Assembly: GCF_050947875.1 (NCBI RefSeq)
Contig: NC_134568.1
Span: 202,335,729 to 202,399,728, forward strand
Source: Dermacentor variabilis
Lineage: Eukaryota; Arthropoda; Arachnida; Ixodida; Ixodidae
DNA: 64,000 nt
Direction of reading: 5' to 3'
Numbering within the stretch: position 1 is the stretch's first letter; every line of letters begins with the position of its first letter. The position numbers were made by a program, and so were the translations under genes. Below are positions 10,961 to 23,644 of the stretch, piece after piece. The notes beneath the pieces are model-generated. The model did no database searches and was not told where the DNA came from. It saw only the letters and a list, made by a program, of their open reading frames with translations.

Positions 10961-12171
10961 GTCTTTGTTGAAGCTTTGTTAAAGCAAATTTACCAGAGTG
11001 CTAATATGGTGCTTGGCGTGCATCTGTGAGCCTACATGTGCCCTAATCAAGGAGCCTGGTAAGATTAAGATCAAGGTCACGTGTCCTTCTGCTGCCCAAG
11101 CAATCCTTACTCTTTATTATTTCCGTTCATTTTGCCTGCTGCTGTAACAAAAAACAAGCCATGAGGTGTGTATGCAGAGAGATCAGGGGAGCTGTGGCCT
11201 GGGTACTTGCAGTCTTTGCACTGCAGTGAATGAATTGGGCAAGTTCACTAATGTTAACACAGGTGTCTATCTGGTAATAATTCTTTTTTCTGGTATTGTC
11301 GTTGGAGGCCTAAGCCATCTTTATGTTACAAATAATTACAAATAAAGTCTGCTTCTATGTGTGCTCGAGTATCAAATGCACTGTAATAATTGATACATAG
11401 TCTGATCACTGTGTGGCATTGTGCTCTTACTAGAGTGCTTCTCAGAAATTTTTTATTCTCTGTATTGCCTGTAACTGCAGCATTAATGAGCAGGATGAGC
11501 AGTCATATAGCATGTTTCAGCATGAAAAAAATTAGTGAGGCAGATATTTACCAGAAAAAAAACAAATGAAACAGGAAGTTCGACACGAAAAATTATTTGC
11601 CCAAAGATGGCAATGGAAGGTCATCTAGAAGAATACATTATAAAAGAGAAGAAAAAATTTTCAGATAGTAATAGACTAAAAGAAAGTGGGCTGAATTTTA
11701 GGAAAATCAAAACTGAAAACATTGAACCCTACTTGTAACACCCCAATACACAAGCCAGAATATATGCAGACTGATGCCTTTTAGTGGCATCACAGATAAA
11801 TATTGTCACAGCCAAGGTATAAAGAAAGTTTGAATGGCTGCATGCAGTCTTGCAACCGGTTGTCCTACAAAAAGGGAGTATTTTGCAATATCAATTGTGC
11901 ATCACATAAATATCGCGGCAATGCTTGTGCAACTGCGTTACGCCCATAGGTAATATTCCTGTGCTCCTCTTTCACCATTGTGTTTTGTCTGGTAAGTGCT
12001 CTGCACAGACCTGTCTTCTGTTTTGTGGTTCCTCTGTTCTACATGAAATTATGCAGTGGAGTGGTCATTTATGAAATATCTAGAGTATAAACCAAATTTT
12101 TTTCCAGTTACTTAGCATTGCCATATGTACATTGTCTATTGTCTTTGACCTCAGGTTACTTTTTCTTTCAG
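10961..12171. other. Intron sequence, nothing recognised
   Basis: No protein motif, terminal repeat or RNA gene could be supported. The 67-residue lysine-rich open frame at 11535-11738 has no recognisable family signature. Confidence 0.4.
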
Positions 12172-12268
12172 GTTATTTTTTGTAGGTGCAAGACAGGGAC
12201 ACCTGCCTACTTGCCTTGCAATGATCAATGTGTCCCACTTTACACCAGCTCCCAGCCTAGTCTTCTTG
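12172..12268 (+). CDS. Transporter exon (f): [13 protein letters not shown] loop
   Basis: Completing the split arginine, this 97-nt exon reads [18 protein letters not shown] then [14 protein letters not shown]. It corresponds to the conserved intracellular RLFFVGSREGHLP loop and the start of TM9. The donor is GTTAGT at 12269, a slightly non-consensus GT donor. The 3.4-kb intron upstream holds a SINE pair and an RTE fragment. Confidence 0.95.
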
Positions 12269-13338
12269 GTTAGTGTTGACTTGTATTCCTGGCAAAGTTA
12301 CAAGTTGCATCATTTTTTATAGTTTTCATGAATGGTATGGCTGGATTGTAAACACATATAACTAGGTTTTTTGGAGGCACTTCATTTACTAAAAGCCTGT
12401 AATGTATTTCTGACTAGATTAAGTGTCAAAATGTGGCACACAGCTTCAAGAAAGTGCTTAAATGTCTGTTGAAGTGACCTTCCTTGCATGCAGTCCTCAG
12501 TTATATCAGCCTTTTCTGCATTTGGTTTTATAGTGCGCCTACTTTCTTTTTAATTGGAGCAGTTCACACTATATGCTTTCTTAGTCCTTTAGCTCTTTGC
12601 ATGCAGTCGTGTCTTTCTTGAAAATTTCATTGATTGAACATTGAATGCTTATAGAGCAACAGATTTTGCTAAAGCATTTCGTGGGCTAGTTGGTGTGAAT
12701 TCGGGATTAAAATGTGCAGCTCAACTAGACGACGAAAAGTATGTGTTGTCTTCTTTCTCTGTTGTTACACTTCACATTTTATTCATGAAAGCAGTAGAAT
12801 TAAGTAAATGAGGTTTCATGAATGCATGTCATGTTCATCAGTTATTTTTTTTCTTTCAGGATAACTTTTTTTTGTGGCTCATAAATTGTGGTTCTCATAA
12901 TTTGCAACACCCTCTATAAAAGTGCAGCGCCAGTATTGGATTTACTCTTCAGCAGTGGCTGAATACTTGCAGCTACTGAAATAATTATTCATTTGGGAGG
13001 GGGATGTAACGCATGGAGAGCTTTGGTGTTTGTGCCTCTTTGTTACTTATTTGTGAAACTGCAGTTATATTGAGCTGTTTTATTAGTGGGATGGCAAGTA
13101 TTTTCATTTTAGCATAAATGAATAATGCATTGCTGCTATTCATATGTGGTGCTTCGGAGAATCGGGACTGGATAAGACCAGTGTTTCTTTTTGTCTTGCG
13201 CTGTTTCTACCAAGCCGCAGACATAAGCAGTGATAGTGCTTCCCAAACTCAGAATCTCAAGCTGTTCTCATTAGCTAGCTCTTCTTTTTCCTTGAGTTGT
13301 TCAACATGTCTAAATAAGATTTTTTCCTACACTTTCAG

Positions 13339-13488
13339 TGCCTTCTCAGCCTGCTGTACCTGACAAACACTGACGTGTTTGTCCTAATAACATACACTGC
13401 CTTTAGTGAGGCAATGTTTATAATGCTGTCTGTGGGTGGGCTCCTTTGGCTTCGGATAAAACAGCCCAATACAAAACGACCAATTAAG
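13339..13488 (+). CDS. Transporter exon (g): TM9-TM10
   Basis: Exactly 50 codons in phase 0 encode CLLSLLYLTNTDVFVLITY, TAFSEAMFIMLSVGGLLWLR and IKQPNTKRPIK. The last segment equals the LR.(K/R).P...RPIK motif that precedes TM11 in the family. Acceptor TTTCAG ends at 13338 and the donor GTATGG starts at 13489. The next intron is about 15.5 kb, by far the longest in view. Confidence 0.95.
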
Positions 13489-15720
13489 GTATGGACATCT
13501 GTTCTGATGACATTTTTTAGCATTTTGAGATTTTATTGTTCTATATTTATGCACAAGGGTACCTCAGCTACATGCACATAAGGTTTAAAAAAAAAAAAAC
13601 ACGGTCATTCACGTAAACAAAACTAAGGGTATACTGTCCATAATTGTGTTGAACTGCCATTAATTATGAGGATCATTGACTGATGGGCCAGTTGGTGCAT
13701 CAAGCTGTGGCGTTGAGCAGAATAAGGGTGGAAGGAAATTGGTGTCTGTCCTGTCCACATTGTTTACTTCTGCGCTTATTTTGCTCAATGACGTAACACT
13801 AATTATTATTGTCCAAATGCCAATTAGGAAGTTTATGGAATTGGAAGTTGCATCAAATTGAGATGTTTGCTGCGGGGTGTGTTTCTTGTAGTGATTTCTT
13901 ATAAAAGAAAAAAAAAGTCTATGCGGCACAAAAATGCCATAAAACTGCACCAGTGCACACTGGTTAGTATTGTGCTCAATCAGGCTTGGCAGGGGAGCTA
14001 GCACTTAATCTCTAGAACTCTGCCCAAGAAAATGAGTTGCGTAGATTTTCACACATTCTTGACCAGAGTAACGGTGAAAAACTACAGCATGCTGCATTCA
14101 ATACGATTGGTGCACCGTAATGAATTTTTGAAGAAATTTACCTCATGCTTACTACGTGAGTAACATGAATAAGTTTCATTCTAAAGAATTACCTAAAGTG
14201 TGTACTTTAGGGATTACACTACAGCCTTACACTAGGTTTATGCTCGAACTGAGTCCTCTAGGACATTACTGCAATTTGTGCAGTAATACAAGGGTGGACC
14301 AAAGCAGTTTCACCCATAAGGTGAAGTATTGATAGGGATAACAAAGTATTAGACAATGTAAAGTAAGGATCATAGCTTCACTGGCTATGTAATCTGCAGT
14401 AAATGTTCGCTTACTAAATAAATTAACAAGCATGGTGCCCCCGTTGTCAACAACGAACACTCGCTATCACAACACTGGCGTGATGATGAGTGTAAATAGA
14501 GGGGGGGCAAACGCTTCGTGCTGCCTTTCGCTTCGATGCATCTCCAAAATATGAGGTTACGTGACCTCCAGGTACTAGGCATGTGAGAAGACGGCACACA
14601 TGAAACGAAAAACCATCTCGGTTTGCCTTGCCTGTGGACTTGCCGGAGATTACCTGCAAGATAGGGTGTGCAGGCTGTGCACATGGTGAGTTGCGTGAAC
14701 TGCCATGCATAGCCACTATCGGGATAGAGGAAGAGATGCCTTGCTCACCTTCCCCTCCAGTCTCTCCAGCACACACTTGATGATAGTATCACACTTACCC
14801 CCCCACCCCCCTCTCACTCTCTCTCTCTCCCCCCCCCCACCTTGCGCACCTCAAACATTCAGCGCTGGGGAAGACTGCACACATCAAGGCACCATTCTTT
14901 CTCGACTCACCCTCACACACTTTCTCTCTCACGGCTTGTGGAGTATGACAAGGTCTTTTCACACTAGGACATTATAATGTTAGATTTGAGTATGGTGGTC
15001 ACAGAGTTGGCTGTCGCACACGTCGCGCCTTTGCCTACTCCGCCAGTGCGTCTTTAAACCGGCAACTGGCTTACACAATCAGGGCATCACACAGACGCTG
15101 AGCAGGCATGCATCATTGCCTGTGCTTTTATGATGGGCGTTACTTCTTTGTGATGAGTTACGACGTTAGGAGGTGAGGAAGAGAAGGTCAAAACAAAGCA
15201 CATATGCTGTGCCTAAGATGATTGTGGAAAGGCAGAAGTGAATACACTGTACTCATTGTCCCAGTGATGGCTGGGAGAGGTGAGCAACTCAAGCTGCCAG
15301 AATGAAAGCCGCTCCCAGAAACTCCCACCCTCTTCGTGACTAGCTTGGTGGGTTGGCGTGATGCACAACACTTAGCGTTGGTAATTAACAGCCTCTTGAA
15401 TGCGGTCGGTTGGGCAGCTTGCTGAATATGCAGGCACCCATTTTTTGCTTTTTCGGCCATTAGCCGCCCACAGCTTGAATAACAGATGCCTCAAAACACT
15501 GCTTCACAGTGACGTCACGGGCAAGTTGCTAGGTAGGAATAGAGATGCACCCTCTTGTAGGAATGCCAAATTTGTCAGCATCTCAGTGTCCATGCTGACT
15601 CAGTGGAATGGCGTTTGATGCTGATACCGCAATGACTCCGGCCTCTGCTCTTCAGCTAATATGCCAAACATAACAATACAAAACATCAATGCGACGGCAA
15701 ATAAATTCACCTGGAGTGTC
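13489..15720. other. First part of the 15.5-kb intron, nothing named
   Basis: The stretch contains an A-rich run near 13590 and a C/T-rich tract at 14790-14840. Open frames around 14450-14980 are low-complexity or lack motifs. No terminal repeats were identified. Confidence 0.4.
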
Positions 15721-15721
15721 C

Positions 15722-16345
15722 CTATAATTGCTGTCTAATTCTCTTCAAAATAATACCCGTTGGAATCGATGCACTTGCCCAACCTTTTCTTTCTTTGAAG
15801 CAACTCTGGAACTCCTCAAGCTTAACACTGCTGAGTGGCCTCTGTGAAAGTGTCTTCACCTCGCACATAGGGGCAAATCTCCTGCCTTTAATTTTCTTCT
15901 TTGCAAGAAGGAAAAAATATAATGAAATCACAGGGAGTTAGGTTTGGTGAATAGGATGGGTGGGGAACGCCAGCTCATCCCTGAGAGGCTAATTACCATG
16001 CCACAGACAAAGCAGTGCGAGCTGGGGTGCTGTTGTGATGGAGAAATCAGTCACCCAGGTTCCACAACATTACGCAATTTCCCTTGCATGTTCTCTTTCC
16101 ATCACCTCGCCACCTCAAAGTAAAATTGCTGATTGATTTTGTGCAGGAGGAACCTATTCTCCCCTGCACAATTCTACAACAGCCAAAGCATAAAAAAAGG
16201 AAACAGTGACCATGGTCTTCACTTGAGTGCACTTGTTGCATTTCTATTTCTTTGTCTTTGTGAAAAAGGTAGCTTGAATTAACTGAAACCTGTTTTCATT
16301 TAGGCTCATACCCATAGCACCAGCTTTCATAGCCTGTGATGATAT
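15722..16345 (-). pseudogene. Mariner-type transposase relic (second lineage)
   Basis: Minus-strand frames read ESWCYGYEPK (the DESW/GDE motif region), then KTMVTVFFYALAVV, a linker ending VMLWNLGD, FLHHNSTPARTAL (the HHDNAPAHTAL block), YSPNLTPCDF (the YSPDLAPCD block) and a C-terminal CIDSNGYYFEE-like end. These are successive blocks of mariner/Mos1-type DDE transposases. The blocks lie in different frames with stops, so the gene is dead. No terminal inverted repeats could be assigned, and the N-terminal DNA-binding part was not found. Confidence 0.75.
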
Positions 16346-16609
16346 TCGAAAGACTGTTTCAGTGACTTTTGATGTGATTTATCAAATGCTAGCATAAAAT
16401 CAAACAAGTGTTTATTTTTGTATTTTTTCTTCTGTGTTCGCAAGCATCTCAGGTCAAAGTCCATGTTCAAAATCTACTCGCAAGAGTTCCCACTCAAACA
16501 TGCAGCTTCTGAAATCTTGTCAGTTTCCTAGCAAAACCCTTAACTTTTTGTTGAACCTTTTCGACAGTCTTGTAGGTACGACTGGTTGGAGGTCAGGCAA
16601 AGTGAGGAT

Positions 16610-17420
16610 GGCTAAAGGGCCAAATATTAGGTCAAGCTAAAGTGATAAATTAATTCTCCGGAACATCTAAGGTATCATTATTCTTGTGAACAGAGTTTTA
16701 GTAATTGGGAAATTGAGGTAAATGCACGGGGCGGGGAGGGGGGGGGGGCATGATTTGATACTCTCCCCAGACATCAAAGTACTAGCTCGATGACATAGGC
16801 ACTGCTCTTTATAATTCTGTCACTACTACTCAACCACTCGTAATAAAAAGATCAATGCATTGCATTATAAGATGGAATAAAATGCTACCTGTCCAGTTCT
16901 ATTCAATATTATAAAAAAACTCGATGTTATGCTTGACGAGGACGGTCTAAAGGTTTAGTTTTCGCTAGGCTCTATGCCACCCGTGCTTTCGCACTTGAGT
17001 ATTTCATTATCTCATAGTACTGCGCTGGTTTTCTGGCTGGTAAACTTGCACAAACTGCAAATAGCAGTTAATGCCGCTTGCCCTAATGGTCCATGCCACT
17101 TGACCAAGAGTAGCTGCAGTGGTGAATCCAACACTCTGTCTTGGCTCTGTTTCTCCATGGCTGCACATTTCCATTTCGGGTAAAAGAACAGAGGCTGTCA
17201 TGCACCATTTTACTCACCGATGACAGTAAAGGGCGGCGATAGCGTATACAATGTCACCACTCCCCGCTCAGGGGCGGGCAATTTGAATTTTGATAAAGCT
17301 CGGCAGGCCCTTCAGACGTGATTTTATCTTAGTCTTTTCTTTGCACAAAACAAACACTGTGGGTTTCTGGAATGGTATTTTAGTTTGGAATGGTATTTTT
17401 AGAATCGACCTTTGTGTCCT
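16610..17420 (+). mobile_element. TTAA-flanked miniature element, copy 1 (degraded)
   Basis: It has the same internal sequence and order as 24761-25566 (for example GTCCAGTTCTATTCA and CTTGCACAAACTGCAA). The left terminus is eroded (CTAAAGGGCCAAATATTAGG), while the right end CTTTGTGTCCT is followed by TTAA at 17421-17424. It is non-coding. Confidence 0.7.
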
Positions 17421-17424
17421 TTAA

Positions 17425-18320
17425 CAATTATTTCTCCTTTTGAAACCACCCGAACCGGTCAAAAACTCATGTACAGCTGAGCGCCTGCTCCAAAAATGTC
17501 ATTTAAATCATTGCTAGTGTTTTGTGCTTGTTTTTTCAAGGAGAAAGGAAAAGTTCAAACAGATAAGCTGTCACAGTTTCATAAGAGTATTGTGACAACA
17601 GTTGATACAGCTGTGAACACAAACCTGTTAGACATTCTACAGTGGCATTGGCTTGGCTACTGACTTGTGATGTGTCAACTTACTGCAGTATAATTACGAA
17701 GAGCTCCATCAAGCCAGTCTGGATTTTTTAGGAGGGTCCTCCCTCATAGGTGTTCTTTCAAGGCCTTCTGATGTGCCACGATGCTGAACACAGAAACCAG
17801 ACGGAACAATGTTAGGTACACCTTTTGATTCAGTGCAGTATAATTACTCAAGAATTTGAAAATATGATGATGGTGACTGTCTTGATGACAGGCTTGCATT
17901 ATTTCCATCAAAAATTATATTTTTTTGGATCTTAGATCTGATGTGAAATGCACCGTATAGATACATGTAAGGGCCGCACTTTCTTTTTCACAATGCTGAC
18001 AAGGTGCAGCCTTTACATGGGATTGAATATTTTGGTCAAAATGGTGTTGCCGCAGCCGGCGACTTGTGCACACTCCAGATCCCCGGACATACCATCACAT
18101 CAGAGGCCAGTGCGCAGCTCTCGCCATCCAGTAGTGGCACGTGGAAGTATGCAGAGCGCGCACGGCTTCGAGGCAGCAAATGCAACTGCTTCTCCACTGG
18201 AAATTTTTTCCCTAATTTTGGGCTGCCAAGTTGGGGGCACGGTCCTTAGAGGGGTGCGGTCCTTAGATGAGTCTGTTTGGCATTGCGAAGAAATTTAAGT
18301 GTGCGTGTACATACAAAGCG
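17425..18320. other. Intron sequence, nothing recognised
   Basis: Open frames at 17948-18298 show no domain I know. No terminal repeats or RNA genes were found. Confidence 0.4.
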
Positions 18321-18326
18321 CATATA

Positions 18327-18952
18327 CAGGATCTCCCAGCTATAACTTTAGCCAGAGTTTAAAAATATGCAAATGCCACGTAACTGTACACTACCAAGGT
18401 AATGTTGTTTGCCATCACTTGGAGATGCTCAATTTTTTTAAATTCTGCCTAATTAGGTAATTAGTCTTACTTAGTTAATGAACTTCTCAAATATTATAAT
18501 TAGATGAAAAGTGTCTTTGAGAAAATTGTAGAGTGACATGAAAAACTCCCGACACAGCTTTCTGTTGCTCAATACCTGTTACATAAGTGTTTTTCCGGGT
18601 GTGAAAGAAGCCCACAGATGCACACGAAATTGCCGCGCGGCTGACCACTCGAGGCACTTAGCGTGTATTTATTGGCTTCTTTCACACTTGGAAAAACACT
18701 GTTATATAGCACGCATTAAGCAACAGAAATCTGTATCGGGAGTTGTTCATGTTGCTGTACCATTTTATCATTGACACTTTTCATCTAAATATATTTGAGA
18801 GTTCATTGATTAGACTGATTACCTAATTAGGCAGAATGAAAAAAAATAATTTGAGTATCTCCAAGCGACGACAAACAACATTACCTTGGTTCTGTCAAGC
18901 TACATGGCATTCATATATTTTTCAACTCTGGTTAGTTAGCTGGGACACCCTC
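18327..18952. mobile_element. Foldback element with long inverted arms
   Basis: The two halves are near reverse complements. Matching landmarks are CTCCCAGCTA and its partner TAGCTGGGA at the ends, CCAAGGTAATGTTGTTTG and its partner, CTGCCTAATTAGGTAATTAG and its partner, and TGTTTTTCC with GAAAGAAGCC and their partners near the centre. The arms are about 280 bp with a central region of about 70 bp. TA dinucleotides flank both ends. The terminus GGGTGTCCCAGC is one I recognise from abundant tick repeats. Confidence 0.8.
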
Positions 18953-18954
18953 TA

Positions 18955-19550
<596 letters not shown>

Positions 19551-20519
19551 GTTAAACGTCAGTATAACGAAATTCTTGATATGATGAAGTAGTATTTAAC
19601 TTTTCATAACCTCTTGTCCATAGAACACCATGTAATTAGAACCTCAATATAACGATGTTTGTTTGTATACGATTTCAATGTAACGAAATTCCGCTTCCGC
19701 AGCAAAGGAATGCAGAGACAATAAATGGAAACTTCCGCGGACGCAGATGGTCAAAGGATTCAATTACAAGCGACTGCTTGCAAACACCTATGAAATCATG
19801 CACGGGCGTGACAAGAGGGACCGCCTAAGTGAAGTAGCATCACGTGTCCTCCTATCGCCCCCGCGCACTTTGGGCTTTAGGTGCGAGTCAGAGTGCGAGG
19901 GGGAGAAGGAAAGATGGTGGCTTCACGCACGGGGGCCGCCTTCCCGCGCGAGCAAAGGGAAGAGAACAGAAGGAGGGGTCCTCGTTCGCGGTAACGCGAT
20001 CAAGCGCGCCCGAGGGTCAGAGGGAGTAAGTTGGCGCTTCGCGATTCCTGGCGTGCGTCACGGCCATGGGATGTGCATGGCTGTAAGCGCAGCTGAGCGC
20101 ATACGCAGCCGTGCACGCTGCTTTAGAGGAAATCTGCCGCGTGTGCACAGAGTGATCGTGCCGAATCGGCGTGGAATCATGTAAGCTGTCTTCCCGCATG
20201 TTAAGTATTGAAGGTTGCGTAATCTCGAGTTTCGGTGACGCTCTGGAGTGAGAGGCAGACGAACCATTCGCTCCCCACTGCCGGTGCTTTTCATGATAGT
20301 GTCGTTCGAGTACGGCGACGCCATCAACCGCGGGGGCAGAGCGAACGCAAAAGCGTGGTTGGCTTCGCTTGATTCGTACCGCCTACGTGAAGATATCGTC
20401 GACGTGGCATGAAACCGCATCAGTCGTCGCAGACTCTCGGATTCATCAAAATGAATTGTTTTCTCACCCAAATTTGCTTTTTTTTTATTGCCCGATAATT
20501 TGGAAAATTATGCAGCCCC

Positions 20520-23500
20520 TTTCCGTGTAAGAAAAATCGATCGGCAACTCTACTTATGGTTCTAATAGTCCAATGGTTATCTAACCGGCGCATTACATGA
20601 CCTGCCCAGAACCATTTTTTTCTCTTGATGTCAATTAGGATATCATCTATGCCCGTTTGCTCTTTGATCAAAACCGCTCTCTTTCTGTCTCTTAAAGTTA
20701 TGCCTAGCAGTCTTCGTTCCATCGCTCTTTGTGCCGTCCTTAACTTGTTCTCAAGCTTCGTTGTCAGTCTCCAAGTCTCTGCCTCATATGTCAATGTCAG
20801 CACTGGTAAAATGCACTGATGGTACACATTCCTTTTCAGTGATAATGGTAAGCTTCCAGTCAGAAACTTACAATTTCTGCCGTATGCAATCCAACCCATT
20901 TTTATTCTTCTATGAATTTGTTTCAGTTTATTTCTTTAATAAGGAGGAGACGTACATGCTTACACAAGTATACAGAAGGAGGTCCCAGAGCATGTGGCTG
21001 AAAGGGGACCTCCTGTCAGAAAATATACAGATTAGAGGACATGCACAGCATAAAACAGCAATACAGTAGTCACTAAGGGGAAGATTATAGATTATACAAA
21101 GTAAATGTAGTAAACTGCAAAATAATATAAAGTCAATGGGTAGTCGTAGAATTAAAACAGTATTTAAAGGCATTTGCAACAGAACAAACCAAAAATACTT
21201 GTAAAGGCTACAAATCAGAAAAAAGAACCAAAGAAAAACGGAAAGGAAATGAGCAGGAGTGAAGTCTAGCTTCCCATGATCAGGGTTCCCTGTCATTAAT
21301 TGACCTAGGTAAACATACTCCTTCACAGACTCTAGAGACTGACTGGCGATCTTGAACTCTTGTTCCCTTGCCCGGCTATTCATGATTATCTTCGTCTTCT
21401 GCATATTAATCTTCAACCCCACTCTTGCACTCTCTCTGTTAAGGTCCTCAATCATTTGTTGCAATTCGTCTGCATTGTTGCTGAATAGAACAATGTCATC
21501 GGCGAACTGAAGGTTGCTGAGATATTCGCCGTCGATTTTTACTCCTTAGCCTTCCCAGTTTAACACCTTGAATACTTCTTCTAAGCACGCAGTGAATAGC
21601 ATTGGAGATATTCTGTCTCCCTGTCTGACCCCTTTCTTCATATGTATCTTCCTGCTTTTCTTGTGTAGAATTCAGGTAGCTGTAGAACCTGTGTAGATAT
21701 TTTCCAAGGTATTTACGTAAGCGTTCTGTACTCCTTGATTACATAATGCCTCTATGAATGCTGGTATCTCTACAAAATCAAATACCTTTTCGTAATCTAT
21801 GAAAGCCATATAGAGAGGCTTATTGTACTCTGCGGATTTCTCGATAACCTGATTAATGACATGGATGGGATGCATTGTAGAGTATTCCTTCCTGAGGCCA
21901 GCCTGTTTCCTTGGTTGACTAAAGTCCAGTGTTGCCCTTATTCTATTGGAGGTTATTTTGATAAATATTTTATACAATACTGGGAGTAAGCTAATAGGCC
22001 TATAATTTTTCAATTAACGTTTCCCTTTTTGTGTATTAGTATAATGTTTGCATTCTTGCAGTTTTCTGGGACCCTTGCAGTCGATAGACACTTCGTATAA
22101 AGAGCCTCCAGTTTTCCAAGCATTATTTCTCCTCCATCTTTGATCAAATTGACTGTTATTTTACCTTCTCCTGCTGCTCTTCCTCTTTTCATCTCTTGGA
22201 AGGCCCTTCTGACCTCATCGCTAGTTATAGAAAGAGTTTCTGTATCCTATTCATTACTGCTTCTAATTGAGGTATCCCGACTCCTCTGTGTACTGTACAG
22301 GTCAGTATAGAATTCTTCTGCTGCTTTTACTATATCTTAGAAATTGCTGATGATATTACCATGCTTATTTTTCAGTGCATACATCTTGGCTTGTCCTATG
22401 CCAAGATGATCCTATGCCCCGATTTCATGCTGCGCTCTCCTTTTACTATTTCCTCAGTCTTTCTCGCGTTATAATTTCGTATATCCCGTATTTTCCCCTT
22501 GTTGATCTGTTTGGACAGTTCCGCAAATTCTATCTTCTTCTCTTGAGTTGGACACTTTCATTCTTTGTTGTTTCTTTATTAGGTACTTTGTTACTTGGTA
22601 AAGCTTGCCTTGGTGCCTTGCCTCCGACTTTAATTGCTGCCTCTGAAGCCAGGCTAGCTATATTTTCATTCATTATCTCTATCATCCTCATCTTTCTGTA
22701 CTAAGGCTGCATGTTTGTTTTCAAGTCTCAGCCTGAATTTGTCTGCTTTTACCCTTACTGCCTCTAGGTTGACCTGTTTCTTCTTGACCAATTTTACTCT
22801 TTCTCTCTTAAATTGAGGTGAATCCTAGCCCTCACTAACCTATGATCACTGCACTTTACCCTACCTATCACTTCTACATCCTGCACTAGGCTGGGATCAG
22901 CAGAAAGTATGAAGTCAATTTCATTTCTTGTTTCACCATTACGTATTTTCCAGGTCCACTTTCTGTTGCTACGCTTCTTGAAAAAGTGTTCATTATTCGC
23001 AGTTTATTCCTTTCTGTGAATCCTACCAGCATCTCTCCTCTAAAGTTCCTAGAATTGACGCTGTAGTTGCCATTTGCTTGTTCACCAGCCTGCTTTTTCC
23101 TCACTTTTGCATTGAAGTCACCCATTACTATAGTATATTGAGTTTGCACTTTTCTCATTGCTAATTCAACATCTTCATGAAACTGATCTACTTCGTCGTC
23201 ATCATGATTGGATGTTAGAGCGTAAGCTTGTACTACGTTTAATCTATACCTCTTATTATGTTTGATTACGACTATAGATACCCTCTCATTAATGCTGTAG
23301 AATTTGTCAATGTTGCCTGCTATGCCCTTATGCATTAAGAATCCTACCCCGTATTGCTTCTTATCTGGGAGACCTCCTTAGCAAAGGACATGTCTGTTAT
23401 TCAGCAATGTATAAACCTCACCAGTTTTTCTAATCTCACTAAGGCCGATGATAGCCCAAACAATATCTGATAGTTCCTCAAAGAGTCCTGCTAAGCTAGC

Positions 23501-23589
23501 CTCAGTCGACAGAGTTCAGCAATTAAAGGTTGACAGGGTCAGTTTCCATTGGCGGCCTGCCCGGATCCAGAGATCCTTAGCACCCTCTG
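20520..23589 (-). pseudogene. RTE-type LINE copy B: endonuclease and reverse transcriptase
   Basis: On the minus strand the order is 5' UTR, endonuclease (YTIVMGDFNAKV near 23100), linker, RT and C-terminal domain. RT landmarks are NYRPISLLPVLYKIF, the motif A equivalent AFIDYEKVFDFVE, and a downstream block VGLKINMQKTKIIMNS. The thumb-to-end segment has LPVLTLTYEAETWRLTTKL and the RKR/WAGHVMRRLDN stretch. Reading frames change several times with stops, so it is inactive. The 3' terminal part is missing at about 20520. A foreign LINE 3' end interrupts it at about 20928-21262. It is a close relative of copies at 9600, 33075 and 52009. Confidence 0.88.
20928..21262 (-). mobile_element. LINE 3' fragment inserted in RTE copy B
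   Basis: The RTE frame stops matching after NPDHGK and resumes at QIHRRIKMGWIAYGRN. The intervening 330 bp starts TTTATTTCTTTAATAAGG and contains GGAGGTCCCAGAGCATG and GGGGACCTCC, non-coding sequence of the kind found at 3' ends of tick CR1-like LINEs. A target duplication could not be defined. Confidence 0.5.
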
Positions 23590-23644
23590 ATATGACGAAG
23601 CAAATTGCCAATTTTACCTACTTCGTTATGTCGAGGTTTAACTG

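Larger units (their letters stand above)
19551..23644. mobile_element. Tigger/pogo-like DNA transposon containing a LINE
   Basis: The left end begins AGTTAAACGTCAGTATAACG and the right end, in reverse complement, begins CAGTTAAACCTCGACATAAC, followed outside by TA (23645-23646). These match pogo/Tigger-type ends with TA targets. The DNA at 19740-20470 is GC-rich and non-homologous to the LINE, so it is the element's own interior. No DDE transposase or CENPB-type domain is visible. A large part of the length is an inserted RTE LINE (about 20520-23589). Confidence 0.6.

Noticed and set aside
14447..14977. Coding gene on either strand around 14.5-15.0 kb
   Set aside because: The frames overlap on opposite strands, follow C/T-rich low-complexity DNA and have no recognisable motif.
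19747..20184. 145-residue arginine-rich plus-strand protein
   Set aside because: It lies in the GC-rich interior of a non-autonomous Tigger-like element, overlaps other open frames and has no domain.
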